A stretch of 64,000 nt of DNA from Pristionchus mayeri (lineage: Eukaryota > Nematoda > Chromadorea > Rhabditida > Neodiplogasteridae), in assembly GCA_036245805.1 (NCBI GenBank), contig BTRK01000004.1:24628619-24692618 (forward strand), read 5' to 3'. Made by a program: the position numbers and the translations under genes. Positions within the stretch are counted from its first letter, which is position 1. Each line of letters opens with the position of its first letter. This document shows, in pieces, positions 36,277 to 48,400 of this stretch. Below the pieces are notes generated by a model, which was not told the origin of the DNA, made no database searches, and saw only the letters and a list, made by a program, of their open reading frames with translations.

Positions 36277-36360
36277 TTAAATATCGTTTATTTTCAGCTG
36301 ATAACTATATGAGGCCGGTGTTTTTTATCCGTCAAGTCCCATTGAGTTAGCACGGATGTG

Positions 36361-36778
36361 ATGTCGTTGTTCTCCGTCAATTCACTCACTTGGCAGGTAA
36401 GTCGTTTGCGTCTTCCATTTTTTAAAGTGTGTTTTTCAGGCCAGTTGAAGCAATTATTTATGCAACCAAGGCAAGGAGAGCGGGAATGGCAAGGAGAATG
36501 ACGATGGAAGAAGAAAATACTGGAGACGAGCTGGACTGTCTTTATGTTGAGGTACTTTAATCATCTTGGTTGAGGACTCATCCCTTCGTCCCCCCCCCCT
36601 CTTTCCACTCTATTCCTCTCCTTTCAGTCGTCGTGTCAATGACTACGCATCCGAGTCTGGGGTGGCGGACCTCGCCGCCTTCGACTTCTCCCTCAAGGCA
36701 GATGTCTCCCAAGGAGAATGACGATCGAGGAAGAAGATGCACTATCAGGTTTGTCTTTATAGACTCTTCTAAGAATTG
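36361..36778 (+). other. Possible small exons, uncertain
   Basis: MSLFSVNSLTWQ at 36361 is followed by a GTAAGT donor. CAG acceptors precede a Met/Arg/Glu-rich stretch (ARRMTMEEENTGDELDCLYV) and a Ser-rich one. The phases do not join cleanly. The block GGAGAATGACGAT occurs twice (36495 and 36713), suggesting a repeat. Confidence 0.25.
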
Positions 36779-37085
36779 ATTGCAGGTTCTTCCTATAACT
36801 CAATCGTTTATGAAAAAGAAGATAAATTTTTCAATCGAATACTGGAATCTGTCTTATAAAATAACAGTTTGTTGTCTTTTTTTCGATGTATTATGATTTT
36901 ATGATGACGTAAATATAAATTTTTGTTTGTTCATGTGCATTACTGAGCAATCATAATAATGTGTAGAATGTGATGACACAGGTTCTTTGTAGAAAACGGA
37001 AAAGTTTATCTCGCGAAAAAAAGGAACAAAAGTATTTGACGAAAGTAGTTGCAAAAGGGTTATAAGCAAAAGGGATTATTTTAAT

Positions 37086-37635
37086 TTACTCTGTTTCCAT
37101 ATCTTCTCCATTTCCTTCGTTCGTCGTGGGTTCAGGAGCTTCAAACTCATCGTGAATGGGTTTTTCGAGCATGTCGTCCAGGTCAGACTCGTTCTCGCTT
37201 TCACTCGTTAGGTCAGTGGGTATGACTGCCCTTGCACCATGCACATCCGACCATTTGCCTCTGACTCTTGTATTCCTCAATGACACGACTGTAGTCACGG
37301 TTGGGATTGACATTGTGTAGGAGTTCGATGTACATATCTGACAGGATTGTTTTCCACTGGACAAAGTGCTGCTTTTTAGTGCTGCAGTACACTCTCGCTT
37401 TCTTATTCCACTTCGCATGCTTGCTCTCGATCGCCTGCTCTAGGAATCTTCCCCATGTCTGGTGTTTGAGCATGAAGGGGTACACATGCCGATCGAGAAT
37501 GTGCAGCCTCAGTCGCATTGAACACTTAGGCTCGAATATTCTCAGGCAACGGTAAAACTTGTCCTTGTCTATCTTGAACTGTTCGATCTCAACTACTGTA
37601 AGGTCCCGTGCCACAGATGCATGTTGCCGAGGCAA
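37086..37635 (-). pseudogene. Transposon-associated ORF fragment
   Basis: Two overlapping frames: 37635-37213 (MPRQHASVARDL, CLRIFEPKCSMRLRLHILDR, HVYPFMLKHQTWGRFLEQAI, ESKHAKWNKKARVY) and 37418-37086 with an acidic tail (TSESENESDLDDMLEKPIHD). The pattern H.YPF....TWG.F.EQ..E..HA..N is one I associate with C-terminal parts of multi-copy transposon-like proteins in nematodes. The family is uncertain. A frame change is needed to join the two parts (spliced or decayed). Same strand and probably same gene as 37748-38240. Confidence 0.45.
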
Positions 37636-37747
37636 GTGAGTGCTTCGAGGAGAACTGGGGCTTGGGGGTTCATGGAATTAGTGAAAACAGATCAGATGAT
37701 CTCGGGACCAGATCGTTCATTGGGCGCGCGAGCTCGTAGTGCTTTTC

Positions 37748-38240
37748 TCACATGATTGCCAGTGTATCTCTGGAACCAAGCCTGCCTGTCCGCACAGCTT
37801 CCTTCACTGCAACATCCAATCGCCGTGCAGGCAATCCTCCGTCTGCAGATTTGAGGGCCTTCAGTTGATGCAGGTAATTTTTGCTCTTTGCTTCCTTTCT
37901 GATGAGAGAAGCTATCTCATCAGAAAGGTTCTTTGCCTCATCTCTCAGTCCCTTCAATCTGGCATCTAGAGGGGTGTGTAGGTCACAATCCTTGCACGTA
38001 AACTCCTCCCTCGCTTCCGCCTTTGCTTGTTCTCTCTGAGCATGAGTGAATATGTCATCGCAGATAAAATGTAAGGTTCGAGAGCACATTCAGCATTTGA
38101 CGCGACCCTTGTTCTCCTTCGTTACCTTGGCTGCGATGGTTCTCACTGAGATTAGACACCGGGGTCCACACCACAGCTTAGGATCAGTTTGGGCATTCTG
38201 ATCGGCCAATTTGGAGTTGAGTACCGAGAGTAGGAGCGCC
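37748..38240 (-). pseudogene. Upstream part of the same transposon-like gene, broken by a stop
   Basis: The frame LADQNAQTDPKLWCGPRCL..KGRVKC, then TGA, then MCSRTLHFICDDIFTHAQRE..CKDCDLHTPL continues in one register. The TGA falls inside what looks like a C-x2-C..C-x2-C zinc-binding motif. Downstream is a coiled-coil-like segment (LKGLRDEAKNLSDEIASLIR). The single stop suggests recent decay. No selenocysteine context was evaluated. Confidence 0.45.
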
Positions 38241-38257
38241 GGGTTGGGTAGTTAGAG

Positions 38258-41110
38258 TGCTCGGGTGCACGCTAGGACACTTTCAAACAACTATCCGACA
38301 TATTGGAGGAATGCTAAAAATGCAGCAAAAGGTTTGCACCCGGCAGGATCCGAACTTGAACTGTTGACAGCGCCTTTTCCCACTGCGCCACGCTTAAATC
38401 GAAATATATTAAAAGATCAAATAGCCTATTCGAACCGCCTCGACGAGTTCTACAAGATGGTATATAGCCCGAATCACCAATCTAACAAAGAAAGCAGCGA
38501 GATCAGAAAATTTGTTTTCCTCGCACCAAACTTCTTCCACTAAAATGAAGATATCTCACTTCAACATTGACCTACCGAGATGGCGTTGGTCTCAATCGAA
38601 AGAGCGGCGTTTTCTACCCAAGAATTCACTTTGAGCTAGTATTTACCACGACGGCTTTCATATTCGCCAAGCGCGAGAATGCGATTCGGAAAAAACGCAA
38701 AACTTTGACCCGCCATATATCGCTTCAACGACGTCCTAGAAGGTCGTCCGTTGAGGCAATTGCGTAGCAAAAATTTTCGCACTGGAGTATCTCGACGAGA
38801 TCTACAAATTTCTCAACAGAACCGAAGCTCTAACTTAAAAGAGAAAAAAGTTGTAGGCGAAAAACGGCGAAAAATGCGAGAGAGAGAGCCAACTTTGGAG
38901 GCCATTTTTACCTACCTACAGTAATCCAATCGATTTTGAGTCAACATGAAAAAGATGCGCCGTCATCGATAGTACCTCACCCTACTAAATCCCGAATCTT
39001 TTCCCAAACCCCCCGACCTCCCCGTAAAGTTTTCTTCGACCGGTAAATTTTCGGACAGTCGATTGTTTATGGTGGGGGCGAACTAGCCGAGCTCCGCAAA
39101 CCTATATATTTGCCAAACCTTGCCATCAGGTTCCAGCCCGCAAAAAGTTACGGTAATCTGACCAGGGAATTTGTCATCCTGTGTTCTTTTATGTACTAGC
39201 CGAGCTCCGCTCGCTACGGGTAAACTATGATTTTTTTTTAAAAAGTGAATTTGTAAGCTTTTTGGGGAGTTCTAGCATGAACTGGGTCAATTTTTGAGCT
39301 AAATCTGTTTTGCACTCTAGACGCGCCGGGTTAGGCTGTTACAGTAATCTAATGCACGCTAGGATACTTTCCGACAACTCCCCGATACTTTCCGGCCAAG
39401 TAAAAAATGCTGCAAAAGGTTTGCACCGAGTGGGATCCCCTGGCAGCGCCTTTTCCCACTGCGCCACGCTTAAACCTCAATAATCTAAATCAAGAAATAT
39501 CCTATCCGAACCGCCTCAACGATTTCTACAAGATAATGTATAGCCCGAATCACCAATCTAACAAAGAAAGGAGCGAGATCAGAAAATGTGTTTTCCGGGC
39601 ACCAACAATTCCTCCACTAAAATGGAGATATCTCACTTCAACGTTGACCTACCGAGATGGCGTTGGTCTTATTCGAAAGAGCGGTGTTTTCTACACGAGA
39701 ATTCACTTTCAATCGGTACTTGCAAAGGCCTCTTCTATAAATGCCGCGGGCGAGAATGCGATTTCGAAAAAAAGCGAAACTTTGACCCGTCATATTTCGC
39801 TTCAACGACGTCCTAGAATGTCGTCCGTTGAGCGATTTGCTTTTGCAAAAGTTGTCTCACTGGAGTATTTCGACGAGATCTACAATTTTCTCAACGGAAG
39901 CGAAGCTCCAACTTCAACGGGAAAAAAGTTACAGGCGAAAAACGGCGAAAAATGCGAGTATGCCAACTTTGGAGCCGATTTTGACCTACCTACAGTAATC
40001 CAATCGATTCGGTCCCAGCATGAAAAAGATGCGCCGTCATCTCAAGTACCTCACCCTACTAAATCCCGAATCTTTTCCCAAACCCCCCGACCTCCCCGTA
40101 AAGTTTTCTTCGACCGGTAAATTTTCGGACAGTCGATTGTTTATGGTGGGGGCGAACTAGCCGAGCTCCGCTCGCTACGGGTAAACCATGAAATTATTTT
40201 TAAAAAGTGAATTTGTAAGCTTTTTGGGGAGTTCTAGCGCGAACTGGGTCGAATTTTGAGCGAAACGTGTTTTGCGGTCTAGGTGCGCCGGGTTAGGCTG
40301 TCGCAGTACTCTAATGCACGCTAGGATACTTTCCGACAACACCCCGACACTTTCCGCCCAAGCAAAAAATGCTGCAAAAGGTTTGCACCGAGTGGGATCC
40401 GAACCTGAGCCCCTTTTCCCACTGCGCCACGCTTAAACCTAAATGTATTAAAAGATCAAATAGCCTATCCGAACCGCCTCAACGAGTTCTACAAGATGAT
40501 ATATAGCTCGAATCACCACTCTAACAAAGAAAGGAGCGAGATCAGAAAATGTGTTTTCCGGGCACCAACATTCCCCCACGGAAACGCCCATATCTCACTT
40601 CAAAGGTGACCGACCGAGATGGCGTTGATCTCATTCGAAAGAGCGGCGTTTTCTACCCAAGAATTCACTTTCAATCGGTACTTGCAAAGGCCTCTTCTAT
40701 AAATGCCGCGGGCGAGAATGCGATTTCGAAAAAAAGCGAAACTTTGACCCGCCGTATTTCGCTTCAACGACGTCCTAGTTTTGCACCGGAGTATTTCGAC
40801 GAGATCTACAACTTTCTCAACAGAACCGAAGCTCCAACTCCAACGGGAAAAAAGTTACAGGCGAAAAACGGCGAAAAATGCGAGTATTCCAACTTTGGAG
40901 CCGATTTTGACCTACCTACAGTAATCCAATCGATTCGGTCTCAACATGAAAAAGATGCGCCGTCATCTCAAGTACCTTACCTTACTAAATGCCGCTTTTG
41001 GCACCGCACGCCCCGGCCGCCCCATGAAGTTTTCTTCGAGTTGCAAATTTTCGGACAGTCGATTGTTTATGGTGGGGTCGAAATAGGGAAAAAATCAATA
41101 TTATTTATCA
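38258..41110. repeat. Three tandem units of about 0.85-0.97 kb, tRNA-related
   Basis: Units start near 38258, 39350 and 40312 with GCACGCTAGGA(C/T)ACTTTC and share ATCCGAAC, CCTTTTCCCACTGCGCCACG, CGACGTCCTAG and CGGACAGTCGATTGTTTATG blocks. On the minus strand TGGCGCAGTGGGAAAAGGCG and the following GTTCGGATCC resemble tRNA A and B boxes. Unit 2 lacks inner stops over 237 codons, but the other copies do not keep a frame, so I do not call a gene. Units 1 and 2 are followed by CTAGCCGAGCTCCG blocks. Confidence 0.75.
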
Positions 41111-42475
41111 ACTTCCCGCCCGCCCCGTAAAGTTTTCTTCGAGCCGTAAATTTTCAGTCAGACGATTGTTTATAGTGGGGTCGAAAAATCAATATTATTT
41201 ATAACATAAACAAAACTAAGAAAGGGGAAGCGTAAAACTTATAAGTGCACGGGGGTTCAGGTGGTGAACAAAAAGTCGGACCTCATTTTTCAAATGAAAA
41301 ATGGGACACGGTAGGACGCGGGCTACCGTAGTATATCGTCTCTCTAGATCGCATGATCTCTCGTCGGTCAGAGAAAGTGAGAAAGCATGTGGCGCGCTTG
41401 CACATCGAAGGGAGGAAGCGAGGGTGTAGGGGGAGGGCGCGCTCTAGTCGCCGCGGGTTAGAAAAACGCGGGGGGAGGGGAGAGAGAGCGCGTGGTCCGT
41501 CCCCTGTGCAATTGCGTTGCACTGAGGCCGCGCCTGTGAGCCCTCGTGCCGTGACTTAGGGACGGCAGCCCGAATTTTTGAGTACGGAATATTGGTTGCC
41601 TCCTTACTACGCTTTTGCTTTCAAACTACCGTACTTTTGAAGCGAAATTCTTTCAATATTTTAAAACATTAAAAAAAATTTAATGTAATTATTCGACAAT
41701 TTTATTAATTGGAATGAATAAGAACACATAATGAAAGAACACCAAGCATGGCAAGAAGAGACATATTGAAGAAATGAAGAAGCACGACGTGATCGAAAAT
41801 ATACGTGTTTTCAGAATTAAGTGTTGAAGCGTCATTTCCTCAGTTTAAGTAGATTATCAACCACAAAAAATTGTTTTCACAATAAAAATAAATATAAATA
41901 TCAAATAAAAGAGAATGAGGCTGTCAAAATTGAGCGTTTTACCGTTGTGAAAATGCATTTTCGGTGTTTCCAAAGAGGACGACTTCCGTATATTTGAGAT
42001 TTTTTGATATTTGTTTTAGAGCATGATTTCCCAATTTATGGTAAAAAAACCAAAATATACGGAAGTCGTCCTCTTTTTAAATGATTTTTAAAGTTCTCGG
42101 TATCGTAATCTTCTGAAGTTCCTGAAGTTCTACCAATATTAAACTATTCATTCTATTATTAAGCGATGTTTCATTGCTGTCGGAGTACCGTTAACATAAT
42201 AAAAAATTTTTTTGAACCTCAATCATGAAGTTTTACAACGAAACCGAATTTCAGTTTGCAATAATTTTAGTAAAAACGTGACTTGCGATGCGCTCCACTT
42301 GGACTGAAAGCGTCGGCCTTTTGCTTGTCATTCATTTATGTTTTTCTAATTAATTAAAATGTTTTTTACAAAACTAAAGTGAAAAGTCGGAATGGGGCAG
42401 GCATAGCTTTCAGTTGTGTACAATTTTGTGAATTGTTTTGCTCGTTCGTTAACAGCGCTGTAGTCCCTATTATGT
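41111..42475. other. Gene-free stretch with repeat fragments
   Basis: 41270-41345 is an inverted relative of 63722-63812 (AAAAATGGGACACGGTAG). 41400-41560 is GC-rich. 41978-42075 is a foldback (GAGGACGACTTCCGTATATT and its inverse). No coding signal. Confidence 0.6.
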
Positions 42476-44760
42476 CTACTCCTCCCGTCACTACGTTCCC
42501 TCCGTATCCAACATAATGTGATTTTCGGAAACATCACAAAGGCGTGGATGCTTTATCGTACGAAAACCAACAACCCAAACGACCCAGGGACCCATGGGGT
42601 ATGGGACTAAAAACGAAGGAGGGGGGAAAGAGAGGGGAAAGGGAGGGGAGTGAGGCCCGGGGCGACGGGAGCGGACCTCTCCCTCGGCGACCACAACGGA
42701 GACGCGGGCGCTCCTCCTTCCCTCGACGATGGCCGATACTGCGCGAACCTTAAACAGGGAGACTAAGAAGGGTACAGGGAAACCCTAGTCTTAGCTGCGG
42801 CAGCGGGAGGAGGAGCCGCCCGAGACGAAGAAGAACCTGAAAAGAGAGAGCAGAGGGAGGGGGGAGGGGAGCGGCTTGCAGTCGGGGAGGAAATGGGCTG
42901 AAGCGCCTTAGTCCAAGACCACAACAAGCCGAGGGCTACTCCAGAACTTGCCGCTCCGAAGGAAGGAAATGCGACCTAGGGCTTCTAGGACCTAGGAGTA
43001 TGGAGTAAGGAAACCGACTCAACTACCCCTCGGAGAAACAGAGGACGAGCCGCCCTGGCGGAATGGAGAAAAACGAACTGAACGTCGAGGAAGGGAGGGG
43101 AGGGAGAGGGAGGAAAAGCAAGAAGAGGATCCATTCGGACGCCTCTGACGAGAGAGCTGAAGCAGCGAGAACCCCGATCTAACACTCCTGGAAACTGCAA
43201 CACCAGGTCGCGAGTAGACTGAGCGGAACAACCAAACCTGACAAAGGAGCTAAGAAAAATTTCAGGGAGGGTGGGAGGGAATAGGGATCGTATCCCGATA
43301 AAGCAACCTAGAATGAGGTTGATTGTATCGACCCGGCCAGTGCCGGGTAGGACTGAGTATATAATACTGAGCGCAGCTGACGCTCAGTGAGGCGGGAAAT
43401 TTGAATTTACCGCACCACGCCTTTGTGTTTCCTCCGAAAATTAACATTATGTCTACTCCTCCCGTCACTACGTTCCCTCCGTATCCAACATAATGTGATT
43501 TTCGGAAACATCACAAAGGCGTGGATGCTTTATCGTAGAAAAAGTTTAAAGCGAAAATATAAAATTTTATTGGGTGAAGGGAGAAGAAGTAAGCGCTCGG
43601 GGCACCAGGGGCGTGGCGCCCACCAAAACAATGGGAGTGGGGCCATAGACTTTCGTGCCAGGCAAGTTTACAGAGCAAAGGAACTGCACGCCCGGTCGGC
43701 GGACGAAAAAGCCTTGTGTGATACCCGCGAAAAATGGGCCCCCATCCTTCAGAAAAGAAAGGGGGACTGAGCCCGACGGAAAGGGGATGAAGCAGTTCTC
43801 TACCGCCTCGAAAGGAGAAACTCCTTTATGGGGATATCTCCGGGGAGATGAAGAACCAGAACCAGCCTGTCTCATCCTATTTGGACTGCCCTGAACCGAA
43901 AGAAAAAGGGGAGAAGAAACCTGCGCTATCGCAGACAGTAAAGGCTGCGCCCCGGGGAATGGGAAGAGACTGCTCACAGTGTCCTTAGTTAAAACCCTGG
44001 GGTAAAAACGGCTCTGAAAAGAACCGCATATACCTTAGACAGGTGTCTTAAGGTAAAACTGTGGCTGGAGCCCACGGAAACGGGCGCTAGCCGCGCCACT
44101 ATATCCTCCCGGGCCTGAATTGAAGTGAAACTGGGAAAACTGGAGTATATGGATTCCCGGGGAACTCCGATTCACTACTCAAGTAGGAAATCATGTTTTG
44201 AATAAGGAAAGACGCGAGGTACTTAAAGACTGTTGGATTCCCAGGGGAATTCCGATTCGCTGCTAGGAAAGAAAAACACCTTTGTGAAAGGTAGGGGTGG
44301 AAAACGGGGAAGGAACTAGGAGACCGCATACCGCCCGGCAAGAAAAGGAACTCCTTGAAAGAGAGGGCCAGAGCCTTGGCTCGGAATAGAAAAATAGCGG
44401 AGAGGGACCTCTTCGCTTTTCCCCGCGGGAAGAGAAAGACATGAGTTACACGCGGGACAGTTGAATTCCCGGGGAATTCGGATTCACTGCTAGAATCGTA
44501 TAAACACCTTTGTGAAAGGTAGGGCGGAAAACATGGAAGGAAATGGAGAGAGGAGAGGGACACACAGGGGAGTGAAAAACGAATAAAAACAGGTTTTGAA
44601 ACCAATAAAAACAAATAGGGATCGTATCCCGATAAAGCACCCTAGAATGAGGTTGATTGTATCGACTGAGTATATAATACTGAGCGCAGCTGACGCTCAG
44701 TGAGGCGGGAAATTTGAATTTACCGCACCACGCCTTTGTGTTTCCTCCGAAAATTAACAG
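42476..44760. repeat. Composite block with interspersed direct repeats
   Basis: The ~85-bp block at 42476-42562 (CTCCTCCCGTCACTACGTTC..AAAGGCGTGGATGCTTTATC) recurs at 43452-43538. GGGATCGTATCCCGATAAAG..GGTTGATTGTATCGAC at 43283 recurs at 44616. GAGTATATAATACTGAGCGC..GCGGGAAATTTGAATTTACC at 43352 recurs at 44664. CTGAGCGCAGCTGACGCTCAG is a palindrome, and the CACAAAGGCGTGG / CCACGCCTTTGTG pair is inverted. GGGGAATTCCGATTCGCTGC-type motifs recur at 44153, 44236 and 44471. The block is G/A-rich with no credible gene. Confidence 0.7.
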
Positions 44761-44834
44761 TAAAACTTATCAAAAGTCTGAAAACCGGAAAAAATTTGAA
44801 AGAAAACTGGAAAAAAGAATAAATACCCTGCTAG

Positions 44835-45058
44835 CACCGGGAAGTGATTTTTTTCTTTTCGACAACTTCAAAATTAATTTACCGATATATTTAAACTATT
44901 AATAGTAAAAATTTTATATGGTTAGATGCAGAATTGCATGCTGAACACAACGAAACCAATTTAAGCACAATTCTCTCAAAGATGAACGTGCTAGACCCGT
45001 GGGGTCAGTGGGGGTTACTCGGAGCGCTACGTGTTCACATGGGGAGCCAACAGGACTG
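44835..45058. repeat. Right arm of the 13.7-kb inverted repeat (uninterrupted)
   Basis: Inverse of 31358-31521 plus 34297-34372. It keeps an intact ATATTTAAACTATT junction, which is the empty site of TTAA element 'b'. Confidence 0.85.
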
Positions 45059-45465
45059 TAGTAGCAACATCGAGAATGGCGAATGAAATGAGATTCGAAT
45101 CACAGTCACAGGAATCGAATCGGGATGTGAACTTAACCATCATTTGTACATAGATACATTGTATTGAAAATATAGAGATCGAATCGATTGACGGTTGGAA
45201 TAGCTAATGGGTTTGACATAGAATGAAACACCCATATGTAAATTGAGGTATCGACATTATCTACTTATGGATACTTTGCAATCTATTAACAATATTGGTA
45301 CATATCTAAGTAATATTTCTTTGATTCTCCGTTTGAAGAATGGAAAAGTTGAGGGGGGATCAGGGTTTGAGAGCATCGACGCATACATTGTCGAAGTTGA
45401 TTGTGTTGAAGGTGATGGAAGAGAGAACGGAGTCAGAGAGGAGATGGCACAGAGACTCAAATGAA
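45059..45465. other. 3' flank of the nuclear receptor gene
   Basis: AT-rich, with a possible last coding exon on the minus strand (LPSPSTQSTSTMYASML, 45257-45420) that I could not splice with confidence. Confidence 0.4.
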
Positions 45466-48400
45466 CTAATTAGTGGATGCAGTGATGAGAGCAGATATAG
45501 GAGGGAAACTGACAGTGACAGTAGAGAGCATCAGAAGGAATTTGGTGAGTCGAAGAGTTGCCTCGTCACTCATCAATTCCTTCTCCTTCTTGATGTAGGA
45601 GTAGAGTAAGGAGAGATGAGTCTCGTTCACTTGACGACAGATAAGACGACCAGGGGAGGAAAGAGCACTGTCTGAATGGATCGCCCTCTTTCTCCCTCCC
45701 CTCCCTCCCCTCTCTCTCCCTCCCCTCCCTCTCCCTCCTCCATCCACTTACTCTCTGTGAATATCATGACCATCATGAGTAGTATGTACTCGACTCTATC
45801 CATCGCCATCTCTCTCATAGGACGGACTAGGAAGTGCATCATGCGAGGGAGGGACTGGGCGAAGAGAGCATCCACTGCCACATCCCCTGCATCCACTCTC
45901 TCCCCATTGAAGGGAACTATGGAGCCATTCGAGAAGATCAGACCCTCTTCCTCTGTCTGAGCCACGATGAAACTGTGGGATAGCCTGGAGAATAGAGGAG
46001 AAGGGAGAGGGAGGGGAGGGAGGAACTAACCATCCATGCATGTGGTACGCCCGTTTAGCAATGACAAGTTGATCGTGCTGGTCGAGTATATTGAATTCCT
46101 CGAGGGAGAACAACCAGTCAATGCACATGACAAAGTGACGACGGAATCCTTGACAGACATGGGAAGCAGTCGCCACTCTTCGATTCGAAAAGATCATCAG
46201 GAAACGACTCTCCACCAATTCAGGCCTGCATCTATCCATTAGAGAGAGAAGAGCATTGACTGACCTCTTGAAGGCGACGTCGAAGGAGAGATTAGGCTCC
46301 CTCGAGGGTCGATTCCCATCATCCGGAGAGAGATGAGCAAAGCCATAGGTCTATGATGGAGATGCTTGTCCATCCCCTCTTCCTATCTCACCTCATCCTC
46401 CAATCGGATCAACAACTCGGGGATTCTCATTTGGAATTCTGTCGATTCCGGAGTGAACAGTTTAGAGAAGATAAGACCACCCTGAGAAGGGAAGGAGGAG
46501 TGATGGAGGGGGGAGGGGGGAGGGGGGAAGGGGGGGGCGAACCTGCGAGTGGAGGGAGTCCGGAGGAGTCAGCACAGATTCATCCATCGGATGATAGGGA
46601 GAAGTGCCGGAGGAAGAGGACTGAAGAGAAGTCTGAAAGAGTCCCTTCTCACTCTCATTCACTTCGACTCATCTACAACAATTTATTGGAACGAATTCCT
46701 TCCTAAGAAACTACTTGCCTGTGTATATTTTTCATCTTTAATTTTTCTTTTCTTCATTTCTCGTCCCTTCTCGCGTTCATTTTGTACGGCTGAAAAGGAG
46801 AGATGGAAGGTAGGGGGGGGGAGGGAAGGGGGGGGGGAAGGGGGGAGGGAAGGGAGGGTGGGGGCGACAACTCCAACACCCAATTCATTCCTTCCATTCC
46901 TATCTTCAATCCAAATGGTAAGGATCAGAGAGTGCGTGTATCTCACCTCCTGCTTGCATTCCCTCCGATAGACACCTGCAAGAGGAGGGAGAGAAAGAGA
47001 GAGTCAAGGAAGGAAAGGAAAGGAGGAGAGAGAGAAGCTTCCCGAAACTCCCTTCTACCTTCCCTCTCTACTCTTTGTAATCATTATGTATGTCTAACAA
47101 ATGTATCACGAGTCAGTGGACGAAAAATGGCCATCCCGGGAACATTTTCAAAAAAAGTTGAAACGGATTTAATCCATACTATGTTGGGAGAATACCGTAG
47201 TAACAAGATTTCGAAAAATGTAGGTCTTTGGTCCCAGAGCCGGCTTTTAGGAATTTTCCGGTTTCACTGCCGGATATGCCGTATATCAGCTCCCAGGCGT
47301 GCTAGAGAGGTGAAATTGGTCTCAAAATGATAAGAAAATTATTCTGAACAACTTTTATGTTGACTACTTCTCTTGTGATCAATAATTTAAAATGTTACAC
47401 ACGAAAAACCTAAATTGAAAACATAAATTAATTGTTTTCACCATCACGCAGGCGATTTGCACTGGATTTATTTTGCATAAAACAAGAGAACATACATTCA
47501 TATGTATAGGAAAAATATATGGGAAGAAATTGGTTCGACACCTCATCACGAAAATTGGCCCCAAATGTGAGAGTGTGGTAAATAATTCGAATAAATTCCA
47601 CCTAGGGCAGACTAATGTGCTTTTGAATATGAATAATTAGTGAATTAAGATGTTTCTAGGAAATATATTTTATGTAGTGCTGAAAAACGGAGGTATTGAC
47701 AAACTTTGAAAAATTATTTTTCACGACCCCACATTTATCCCGTATTTATGCATCTATAGTTTCGCATTTGCGTAACTCAGCCAGGAATCACTAAGCGCAA
47801 TGCAAAGTAGATACCGACATGTGTTGATTTAATCCATAAAAGGTTTATTCATATTTTGGAATCTCTTGTTTTATTCACGCAAAACTGCTCCTCCAAAAGT
47901 GCCGAAAATATCCAATATTAGTTTTCGGTTGAAATTTTGTGAAAACTTACCGGATTTGAGTAAGGAAAAACATATTTATAAATTTTCAGGGAAATACAAC
48001 TAATATGTTAACAAGTTTCATGATTTAAGAAAAGTTGAAATATTTTCCAATCTTGAAATTTTCGAATTATCAAAAAACATGCCATTGAACAGGTTTTCTT
48101 AGCGTTTTCCGATTTTACGATTTCCTTGAATAAATTGCATACTCAAATCCGGTAAGTTTTCACAAAATTTCAACCGAAAATTAATATTGGTTTTTTCGAC
48201 ACTTTTGGAGGAGCAGTTTTGCGTGAATAAAACAAGACATTTGAAGTCATGAATCAACCTTTTATGGACTATATCAACACATGTCGGTATGTACTTTGCA
48301 TTGCGCTTAGTGATTCCTGCTGAGTTACGCAAATGCCAAAACTATAGATGCATAAATATGGGATAAATGTGTGGTCGTGAAAAACAATTTTTCAGTTTGT

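Larger units (their letters stand above)
31358..45058. mobile_element. 13.7-kb region bounded by a ~220-bp inverted repeat (large composite DNA transposon)
   Basis: The left arm is 31358-31521, broken by TTAA element 'b' and resuming at 34297-34372. The right arm is 44835-45058. Matching blocks include CATGTGAACACGTAGCGCTC, CACCCACTGACCCC-like sequence, GTTCAGCATGCAATTCTGCA and TCACTTCCCGGTGC with their inverses. Outermost bases read TA-CAGTC on both sides, the TA/CAGT form of Tc1-type ends. It lies between the PLC and nuclear-receptor 3' ends. Interior ORFs at 36.3-38.2 kb might be its own genes. No complete transposase is identified. Confidence 0.7.

Noticed and set aside
39407..40120. 237-codon ORF as a host gene
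   Set aside because: It lies in a tandem repeat whose sister units are broken at different places, and it spans a tRNA-like motif. Kept as a repeat feature and a low-key finding.
42985..44614. Several 70-170 codon ORFs in the 42-44.7 kb block
   Set aside because: Overlapping frames on both strands across repeated modules with biased GA composition. No conserved motif, repeats disagree in frame.
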